Source: Thermoplasmata archaeon (GTDB taxonomy: Archaea > Thermoplasmatota > Thermoplasmata > Halarchaeoplasmatales > Halarchaeoplasmataceae). Taken from it: a stretch of DNA of 34,420 bases. Each line of letters starts with the position of its first letter. Position 1 is the stretch's first letter. Below the pieces are notes generated by a model. The model was not told where the DNA came from, did no database searches, and saw nothing but the letters and a program-made list of their open reading frames with translations. A program made the position numbers and the translations under genes. The stretch is taken from positions 1 through 34,420 of the forward strand of contig PUNG01000136.1 in NCBI GenBank assembly GCA_003551675.1, read 5' to 3'. Shown here piece by piece: positions 22,881 to 29,593 of this stretch.

Positions 22881-24161
22881 TCACTCCAGAACTTCACCGG
22901 CGCTTATGTCCATCATGACGAACCCAGAATTTGCCTTTGGGTAGAAATCAGTGGACTTCTGGGGCATCCGTTCTCCGTTCTTGGCCACTTTCAATACTTC
23001 CTCCGGCTTGGTCGCGTTCACCAGAAAAGCCACGGTACCCTTTCCTTTTTCTACCTTATCTACGGCGTCTTCGGACCAGCGTTCATAAGAGATATCGTCA
23101 TGGATGTGAAGTTCTTCCAATCCCATGATCTCCCTGAATATCACGTCTCTTAGGATTACCACGTCCAACCGCTTGTAATCCTCCGAATAATCGTCGGACA
23201 TGAACTTTTCTATGGTGCCTCTGTCTTTTAATCGAAGACCCAAGGTCCTTTCTTCGTCGAAAAGCACAAAAGAAGTGGTGTCAACGTTGTTTTTCAAGTA
23301 TCCATCGAACTCTTTGTCCGAAAGTTCACTGATCTCGAAGTATTTCTCCAATTCGTCCATATGTTCTTTTTTCACTTTTTCGTTCAGGAGTAACCGGTGC
23401 CCCGGTAATATCTTCAATCCAGGGTCCTCTACAGGTACCATGTAAGTCATACGCCAGTTGAAGGCCTCTCTCTCTTGGTAATCGGGATTTTTTTCCCTCA
23501 TCTCGTTCCTATAAGTCACAGCGGTCTCGTACCTGTGGTGCCCGTCTGCGATCACAACCTGTTCGTTTTCCAGGACCTTCTTTACCTTTTCTATCTTGTC
23601 CCGGTCTTGGATCTTCCATACTCTGCTGTGTACTCCCAGATCGTCTGTAGCCTCATAGAGCGGCTCTTCCTCCGCTATCTCGTCGAACAGATGGATGGTT
23701 TCTTCTTTTGGATCACTGTATAACATAAAACCGGCTTCTAGGTTCTTTTCCGTCGTCCTCAGCATGTTCAGCCTGTCTATCTTTGGACCTTTATGGGTTT
23801 CTTCGTGGGGAAGAACGACCTCTTCTTCGAAGGGGTGGAGTTTTGCCGCCGAGATGAAACCTTTCCTCGTATAACTTTCTCCCAGCACTTCGAAGTCCTG
23901 ATAGTAAACGTATATACCCGCCTCGTCTTCTCTTTTCAATATCTCTTCATCTATCCACTCTTTTAAACGTTCAGATGCCGCTTGGTACCTGTTCTCTTCC
24001 TTGGGCAGGATCAGCCTGCAGTAGTTGTGTTCGCTCCTCTTGTAATATTCATCCTGCATCTCTTCTGAGATCTTGTCGTAGGGCTGCGTGATGATATCCT
24101 CCATGTCCTCTGTCTTTTCTTTGTTGTACTTGATCCCTTGGAAAGGTAGTATCTCTACCAT
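22881..24161 (-). CDS. DUF1015 family protein
   Basis: This 426-aa protein has the family features IITQPYDKISEEMQ near the N-terminus, YYQDFEVLGESYTRKGFISA, VLPHEETHKGPKIDRL, and VIADGHHRYETAVTYRNE as the most conserved block. In many bacteria and archaea DUF1015 genes sit beside serine-biosynthesis genes. Here it follows an aminotransferase and a phosphoglycerate dehydrogenase in one operon, which suggests a role in the serine branch. A GAGGTC site lies five bases upstream of the ATG. Confidence 0.92.
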   Translation of the reverse strand: MVEILPFQGIKYNKEKTEDMEDIITQPYDKISEEMQDEYYKRSEHNYCRLILPKEENRYQAASERLKEWIDEEILKREDEAGIYVYYQDFEVLGESYTRKGFISAAKLHPFEEEVVLPHEETHKGPKIDRLNMLRTTEKNLEAGFMLYSDPKEETIHLFDEIAEEEPLYEATDDLGVHSRVWKIQDRDKIEKVKKVLENEQVVIADGHHRYETAVTYRNEMREKNPDYQEREAFNWRMTYMVPVEDPGLKILPGHRLLLNEKVKKEHMDELEKYFEISELSDKEFDGYLKNNVDTTSFVLFDEERTLGLRLKDRGTIEKFMSDDYSEDYKRLDVVILRDVIFREIMGLEELHIHDDISYERWSEDAVDKVEKGKGTVAFLVNATKPEEVLKVAKNGERMPQKSTDFYPKANSGFVMMDISAGEVLE

Positions 24162-24170
24162 GTTTTGACC

Positions 24171-25076
24171 TCACTTCAGTTCTTCTATTATCTTTTCGGC
24201 GGCCTGCGTACCCGCTCTTATCTGCCCTTCTTCCGTCTGTGCACCTATATGAGGAGTGGCGTGGAAGTTGTCCAGCTCGAAAAGCGGGATCTCTCCCGGT
24301 GGTTCTTCTTCGAATACGTCTTTGGCGGCGAACCTTATCTTGTTATCTTTCAGCGCTTCGTAAAGAGCCTCTTCATGGATAACTCCTCCCCGAGCGCAGT
24401 CCACTATCACCGCGTCATCTTTCATCTTCTCGAATTCTTCATGGCTCAACATATGGTGTGTCGCTTCCATATGAGGAACGTGCAGCGTCATCACGTCGCT
24501 CTCTTTCAAAAGTGTGTCCATATCCACCATGGTCGCAGGTTCCGGATCCTCTATATCGACCACGTCGAAAGCTATAATGTCCATACCGAAAGCGTGGGCT
24601 CTTTCAGCAACAGCTCGGCCTATGTTGCCGTAGCCGATGACACCCAATGTTTTACCGTATATCTCGTTACTTTTCAGTTCGCTTTTTATCCATCCGCCTT
24701 CTCTTAAACTGTTGGTACCGGCCACAACGTCCCTGAAGCAGGCCAAGATATGCGTCATGGCAAGTTCCGCTACGGATATGGTGGTGGCGGTGGGTGTGTT
24801 GTGTACCGCGATGCCCTTCTCCCGGGCGTGCTCCACATCGATGTTGTCCAGACCTATACCGGGTCTTCCTATAACTTTTAGATTTTCAGCCGCATCCAGG
24901 GTAGGTTTTCTCACCTTGGTAGAGCTCCTAACTATCATGGCCTCGTAGGGCGGCACCTTCTCCGTCAATTCCTCCTGGGACATGCCGAATTCTTCGTGGA
25001 CTTCGAAGCCCGCATCCTTCAACATATCTATGGCTTCTTCCGCGACGGGGTTACAGACGAGAACTTTTTCTGCCAT
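24171..25076 (-). CDS. serA: D-3-phosphoglycerate dehydrogenase-like D-isomer 2-hydroxyacid dehydrogenase
   Basis: This 301-aa NAD-dependent enzyme is likely to oxidise 3-phosphoglycerate to 3-phosphohydroxypyruvate. The Rossmann motif is GVIGYGNIGRAVAERA. Catalytic residues are in CARGGVIHEEAL (arginine), DVFEEEPP (glutamate) and ATPHIGAQT (histidine). It is the short form, without the ACT or ASB regulatory domains of bacterial SerA, so direct serine feedback by an ACT domain is not expected. The ATG at 25076 sits just after the aminotransferase stop. An in-frame GTG at 25085 would overlap it and is the alternative. Confidence 0.9.
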   Translation of the reverse strand: MAEKVLVCNPVAEEAIDMLKDAGFEVHEEFGMSQEELTEKVPPYEAMIVRSSTKVRKPTLDAAENLKVIGRPGIGLDNIDVEHAREKGIAVHNTPTATTISVAELAMTHILACFRDVVAGTNSLREGGWIKSELKSNEIYGKTLGVIGYGNIGRAVAERAHAFGMDIIAFDVVDIEDPEPATMVDMDTLLKESDVMTLHVPHMEATHHMLSHEEFEKMKDDAVIVDCARGGVIHEEALYEALKDNKIRFAAKDVFEEEPPGEIPLFELDNFHATPHIGAQTEEGQIRAGTQAAEKIIEELK

Positions 25077-25081
25077 CTGTA

Positions 25082-26158
25082 TCACAGCCCCGCAACGTCT
25101 TCTATCGCATCCGTTAACTCTTTGATGTCCTCCACTGTGTGTTCTCCCATATGACCGATACGGAACGTTTTTTCTTTCAATTTTGAGCCGTAGCCGTTGG
25201 CGAAGGCGAGATCATACTTTTCGTTGACTTTTTGGATGGTTCCCGCCACATCGATCTCTTGTGTATTTTTTATGGTGCTAACGGTCTGTGACATGTAACC
25301 TTTTTCCGGGAACATGTCGAAGTGTTCGTAAGCCCAATCTCTTGTATATTCTGCCATATCTTTATGCCGTTTGTCCCTTTCCTTATGGCCTTCTTCCAGC
25401 ATGTATTTCATCTGTTTTCTATAGGCGAGCATCAAGGAGAGTGCGGGGGTCGAATGAGTCTGTCCTTTCTTCTTGTAGTAATCTATGTTCCTTTGGAAAC
25501 CGCCGTACCATGAAGCCGACTCCTTCTCCTTTTCATGCTGGTAAGCACTATCGTCTACCACGCAGACCGCTAGGCCCGGAGGCATGGCAAAGGCTTTCTG
25601 TACCGATGTGAATATAACGTCTATATTGCTGCCGTCTATGTCTATGTAGTCCCCGCCCAGTGCCGAGATGGCATCTACGACGAAGAATGTGTCGGGATGG
25701 TCTTCCATCACCTCTCCTATCTCTTCCAAAGGATTTCTGATCCCCGTAGAAGTTTCATTCATCACACAAGTGAAGACGTCGTAATCGTCCTTTTCTAAAT
25801 GCTCTCTCACGTCTTCGGGTTTGACGGCCTTTCCCCATTCGTACTCTATCCTTGTAACGTCCTTCCCGAGTCTATCGGCTATGTTAGCTTGTCTTTCACT
25901 AAAACTCCCGCAGGTAGCACAGAGAACTTTTTTATCCACAAGGTTCATCATCGAGGTCTCCATGAACTCCGTTCCGGAAGCTGTCAGTATTATAACGTGT
26001 TTGTCAGTACCTAAAAATTTCTTGGTATCTTCAACCATAGTAGTGAATAGTTCTGTCATCTTTTCCATCCGGTGGCCAAACATCGGCTCATCCATCGCTT
26101 TTATAACTTCATCTCTTACCTGCGTGGGTCCTGGAATATATAATTTTTTATCTTTCAT
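25082..26158 (-). CDS. Class V aminotransferase (serine/alanine-glyoxylate or phosphoserine type)
   Basis: This 358-aa PLP enzyme is of the class V small-subunit type. It opens with LYIPGPTQVRDEV, has TASGTEFMETSMMN, the PLP-anchoring aspartate in FFVVDAISALGG, and the Schiff-base lysine Lys188 in TSVQKAFAMPPGL. GHRMEKM near residue 28 is typical of alanine-glyoxylate-like members. Adjacent to phosphoglycerate dehydrogenase, it probably makes phosphoserine or serine from the ketoacid. The ATG at 26158 has GGTGG five bases upstream, and the in-frame GTG at 26167 is part of that site. It is first in the operon. Confidence 0.93.
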   Translation of the reverse strand: MKDKKLYIPGPTQVRDEVIKAMDEPMFGHRMEKMTELFTTMVEDTKKFLGTDKHVIILTASGTEFMETSMMNLVDKKVLCATCGSFSERQANIADRLGKDVTRIEYEWGKAVKPEDVREHLEKDDYDVFTCVMNETSTGIRNPLEEIGEVMEDHPDTFFVVDAISALGGDYIDIDGSNIDVIFTSVQKAFAMPPGLAVCVVDDSAYQHEKEKESASWYGGFQRNIDYYKKKGQTHSTPALSLMLAYRKQMKYMLEEGHKERDKRHKDMAEYTRDWAYEHFDMFPEKGYMSQTVSTIKNTQEIDVAGTIQKVNEKYDLAFANGYGSKLKEKTFRIGHMGEHTVEDIKELTDAIEDVAGL

Positions 26159-26241
26159 ACAAACCACCTGATTGCCGCATGGGTGATAGAGTATTTAATG
26201 GTTATGATGAGGCGTTTCACAGTCCAAAACAAAAACAATAT

Positions 26242-26251
26242 CTTTTTATAG
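26242..26251 (+). promoter_or_regulatory. TATA-like box for the cis-prenyltransferase gene
   Basis: CTTTTTATAG is centred 29-30 bases before a GTG at 26276. By the spacing seen at other leaderless genes here, that GTG is the expected start, although it is out of frame with the rest of the gene. Confidence 0.45.
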
Positions 26252-26275
26252 TGTTTCTTTCTCATAGTTAGTTTG

Positions 26276-27068
26276 GTGACTCCCCATCAGTGAGATATCC
26301 AAGACTATCTCCGACACGGCATATCAAGCTTACGAGAAGAAACTTATAAAGGAGATAAAGAAGAAGGGCGATCTTCCGATTCACCTGGCCGTCATAATGG
26401 ACGGTAACCGCAGGTTCGCTAAACAACTAGGGCTGGACGAAGGCTCGGGTCATGAAAAGGGAAGGGAGAAACTAGAGGAGATGTTGGAGTGGTGCACCGA
26501 TATAGATATAGAGATCTTGACCGTTTATGCTTTTTCCACTGAAAATTTTAAAAGAGATTCAAAGGAAGTCAGGGATCTCATGGACCTTTTCAAGGAGAAT
26601 TTTAAAAAGGCGGCCCAGGACGAAAGGGTGCATGAAAGAAAGATAAGGATAAGAGCCATAGGTAACATCGAAGAACTGCCCGAAGACGTTAAAGAGGCCA
26701 TAGCCTATGCCGAGGAGAGAACAAAGGATTACGATGAGTATTTTTTCAATATAGCGGTGGGCTACGGAGGACGAGAGGAAATAGTGCAGGCTATACGGAA
26801 AGTAGCCGAAGAGGTGAAAAGAGGGGAGATACGAGTCGAAGATATCGACGAAAGAGTGTTATCCGACAGGCTCTACACTTCCGATTTTCCCGACCCGGAC
26901 CTTATATTGAGAACCAGTGGGGAAGAAAGGATATCTAACTTTTTACTCTGGCAGGCCGCTTACTCGGAGCTCTACTTCACCGATGTTTACTGGCCCGGCT
27001 TCCGTAAGATAGATTTCCTACGAGCGGTACGCTCTTATCAGGATAGAAAGAGAAGGAAGGGAAAGTGA
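26276..27068 (+). CDS. Cis-prenyltransferase (undecaprenyl/polyprenyl diphosphate synthase, UppS family), frame-shifted start
   Basis: This enzyme makes long cis-polyprenyl diphosphates, used as lipid carriers for glycan assembly. The catalytic motif MDGNRRFA begins at the ATG at 26397. Other motifs are LTVYAFSTENFKR, FNIAVGYGGREEI, DPDLILRTSGEERISNFLLWQ and SELYFTDVYWP. The conserved N-terminal part (from about ISEISKTI through HLAVI) is encoded upstream in the same frame from 26286, but that frame has no ATG, GTG or TTG before 26397. Removing one base in the CCCC run at 26282-26285 joins the leaderless GTG at 26276 to it and gives about 264 aa, a normal length. I infer a sequencing indel, a real frameshift or recoding. 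Confidence 0.88.
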
Positions 27069-27072
27069 AATA

Positions 27073-28587
27073 TCACATCTTTCTCCACAATTTAATGAGT
27101 TTTTTTATCTTTTTAAAAGGTCCCGATCCTCCATGTTTCACAAGTGTCAAGTCCTTGATATCTTGGTACATCTCTTCAGTGTAGGGAAACCAGTTGATCT
27201 CGGCACCTTTATTTTTGTTTATCATCACCGATTTCGGCTCGGTGAATGATCTAAGACCTTCCGGACCGTGGTAGTGACCTATACCACTGTTTTTAACTCC
27301 TCCGAAGGGCAGGTGAGGATCACCTATATTTTTCACAACGTCGTTGATGTAACAGTTCCCTGTCTCCAATCTTGCCGCCACTCTTTCAGCCTTTTTCTTA
27401 TCCTCCGTCCAAACACTGGAGTTGAGTCCATAATCACTATCGTTGGCCAGCTTTACCGCCTCTCCTTCTCCCTGGAACGACATCACCGGTAGGACAGGAC
27501 CAAAAGTTTCTTCCTTCATCACCTTCATACCGTGGTCCACGTTGACCAATATCTGAGGGTAAAGGTACATGTCGTCCTTCTCGAACTCGGTGAGCAGAAC
27601 GGCACCTTTTTTAACCGCGTCGTCTATGTGTTCTTCTACAGTGTCTATCTGGCCTTCGTGGATCATGGGCCCCATCTCGGCTTCTTCATGGTTTCCTACT
27701 TTAACTTTATGGACTTCGTCCTTCAATCTACTGACGAAAGATTTTTGGACGTTTTTTTCGATGTATAGTCTCTCCACGGATACGCACATCTGACCGGCGT
27801 TGGTAAAGGAACCGTAGACGGCGCCTTTCGCGGCCCTTTCCAGCTCTGCATCTTCGAATACGATCATTGGATCCTTCCCACCCAGTTCTAGTTCTACAGG
27901 TATCAGGTGTTCTGCAGCTTTTTTCATCACCTTTTTACCCGTTTCAGTCCCTCCTGTGAAGAACAGTTTGTCGGGTTCGTTTTCGATGATCTTCTGGCCC
28001 ACTTCACCGTCACCCTGTATCACCTGGAAGACCCCTTTAGGAAGACCGGCTTTAGCTGTTATACTCTTTATCTTTTCACCCGTGATAGGAGTAATCTCGG
28101 AAGGTTTCAGTATCACGGTGTTACCGGCTGCCAACGCCGTAACCGCGGGAACCAAAGAGAGCTGGAAGGGATAGTTCCAAGGTGAGATCACCGCAACAAC
28201 ACCTAACGGCTGAAATTCTACATAGGCTGTATTCTTGTAAAATTCCAAGGAGGTTTTTCTTTTCTCTCTTTTCAAGATCTTCTTAGAGTTTTTCTCGTAA
28301 TATTTTATAAAATTTAAAGTCCCAAAGATATCGGTCATCAGGGCTTCCGTGTCCGGTTTACCCGTATCCCTCTTTATGACTTCTACGATGTTGTGGAGAT
28401 CATCGACTATCTTTTCTCTCATGTTCCCTAAATATCTGCATCTTCTCTCCACAGGAGTGTTCTTCCATTTAACGAAAGCCTCTCTAGACCTTTCAAATCT
28501 GTTCGATATCTCTTCATCCGTGGCCATCTTATACGATCTTACGACCTCTCCGGTGGCGGGATCTTCAGCTTGGATAATCTTCGGCAT
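27073..28587 (-). CDS. NAD(P)-dependent aldehyde dehydrogenase
   Basis: This 504-aa ALDH superfamily enzyme oxidises aldehydes to acids. The active site is complete: ISPWNYPFQ (Asn138), the general base in VELELGGKDP (Glu234) and the nucleophile in TNAGQMCVSVER (Cys268). FTGGTETGKKV is the cofactor-binding loop, and LPFGGVKNSGIGHYHGPEGL lies near the C-terminus. The overall pattern is close to succinate-semialdehyde and related dehydrogenases, but the substrate is not assignable. The ATG at 28587 is chosen because a TATA box is centred 28 bases upstream. The longer in-frame ATG at 28611 abuts that box. Confidence 0.94.
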   Translation of the reverse strand: MPKIIQAEDPATGEVVRSYKMATDEEISNRFERSREAFVKWKNTPVERRCRYLGNMREKIVDDLHNIVEVIKRDTGKPDTEALMTDIFGTLNFIKYYEKNSKKILKREKRKTSLEFYKNTAYVEFQPLGVVAVISPWNYPFQLSLVPAVTALAAGNTVILKPSEITPITGEKIKSITAKAGLPKGVFQVIQGDGEVGQKIIENEPDKLFFTGGTETGKKVMKKAAEHLIPVELELGGKDPMIVFEDAELERAAKGAVYGSFTNAGQMCVSVERLYIEKNVQKSFVSRLKDEVHKVKVGNHEEAEMGPMIHEGQIDTVEEHIDDAVKKGAVLLTEFEKDDMYLYPQILVNVDHGMKVMKEETFGPVLPVMSFQGEGEAVKLANDSDYGLNSSVWTEDKKKAERVAARLETGNCYINDVVKNIGDPHLPFGGVKNSGIGHYHGPEGLRSFTEPKSVMINKNKGAEINWFPYTEEMYQDIKDLTLVKHGGSGPFKKIKKLIKLWRKM

Positions 28588-28610
28588 GAAGAGATTTATG
28601 TTGCTACGCA

Positions 28611-28620
28611 CTATTTAACC
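28611..28620 (-). promoter_or_regulatory. TATA box for the aldehyde dehydrogenase gene
   Basis: On the minus strand this reads GGTTAAATAG, centred 28 bases upstream of the ATG at 28587. Confidence 0.5.
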
Positions 28621-28633
28621 GTTTTCAAAAAAC

Positions 28634-29443
28634 CTATGATCTTTTTACGAAGGTCTTGTTCAGCCTATCGGATAAGACCAAATTATCCAATATCAGACTC
28701 GATAGGTCATGGACGTCACACTTTTTTTCTAATCCTATCCAATAGTGCCCATCCATGTAACTTATCTCTCCTTTTTTGAGGCCCGATCTTGAATCCATAA
28801 AATCCAGGTCTAGATGCAGCCCGGTCAGTTGTGGTCTCCCTATGGTTTCGGATGTTTCAGAAGATATGTAGATGTCGTTGGGATCGTTGAGGCCGAGTTC
28901 CAGTGCGTACTCCTCTTCAGGATAATAGTATGAATTGCAGACGTAACCCGACGATATCTCTATAAGGTCTTCTACGTCTAATAAAAAGTCTGAGATATCC
29001 TTGAGTTTTTGATCTATATCTTCGAAGGTTTTCTGGTTGGTGCTTTCTTTAGGTAGGGACATATCTACACGTACGAAGATATTCTTGTAGTTCCTGCACT
29101 GTTTTGAGAGGTGTTGGGTCCTTATCTTTTCCAACAGATCGTCACTCCAATCCTCGTCTATCTTCTCTAGGAATCGGATGAAATCCTTTACCTTCTTTTC
29201 TTCTTTTGAAAGGTTCGCGTTGAAATGACAAGTGAATCCTTGCTCATCCGAGTTATACTTGGAACACATCATCTGAAAAGGTATGTCTCCTACATCGTCC
29301 GTGGGGATCTCGTCAGGTACTCTTTGTTCTATCTGTCCTCCTGAAAAATCCTTTATCTTGTCCTTTATCTTTGCAAAATCCTTTTCTCCCACGGCACCCC
29401 CGAGACACATACATATCCTAGCTCGTTCTTTTTCTTTTTCCAT
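28634..29443 (-). CDS. Hypothetical protein, unknown family
   Basis: This is a 269-aa soluble, acidic protein with no transmembrane segment. It starts with charged residues and a RICMCLGGAVGEKD stretch with a C-x-C pair. A few further cysteines (MMCSKYN, FTCHFN, QCRNY, YVCNSYYY, KKCDVHD) could bind metal but form no standard motif. The C-terminal half has alternating strands (LTGLHLDLDFMDSRSG, YMDGHYWIGLEKK). I do not recognise a family. It stands between a convergent-type neighbour and a divergent surface-protein gene, so it may be transcribed alone. Confidence 0.7.
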   Translation of the reverse strand: MEKEKERARICMCLGGAVGEKDFAKIKDKIKDFSGGQIEQRVPDEIPTDDVGDIPFQMMCSKYNSDEQGFTCHFNANLSKEEKKVKDFIRFLEKIDEDWSDDLLEKIRTQHLSKQCRNYKNIFVRVDMSLPKESTNQKTFEDIDQKLKDISDFLLDVEDLIEISSGYVCNSYYYPEEEYALELGLNDPNDIYISSETSETIGRPQLTGLHLDLDFMDSRSGLKKGEISYMDGHYWIGLEKKCDVHDLSSLILDNLVLSDRLNKTFVKRS

Positions 29444-29538
29444 GGTACCTTATATAGCGAGAGAGATGCCATGTTATATATTTTTTATCTTCTCTACGGC
29501 TCCAAATCCTAGAAGAGCGACTCATTGACAAGAAATAG

Positions 29539-29549
29539 ATTTAAATATG
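29539..29549 (+). promoter_or_regulatory. TATA box for the propeller/HhH membrane protein
   Basis: ATTTAAATATG is centred about 50 bases before the GTG at 29594. This gives a short leader with GGAGG at 29581-29585. Confidence 0.45.
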
Positions 29550-29593
29550 CTTTCGCTGATAGGGTTTTCGTTAAGGGCACGGAGGAAAATACC

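Noticed and set aside
24165-24707. A 180-codon plus-strand open frame opposite the phosphoglycerate dehydrogenase gene.
   Set aside because: The minus strand encodes a complete conserved dehydrogenase here. The plus frame has no recognisable features.
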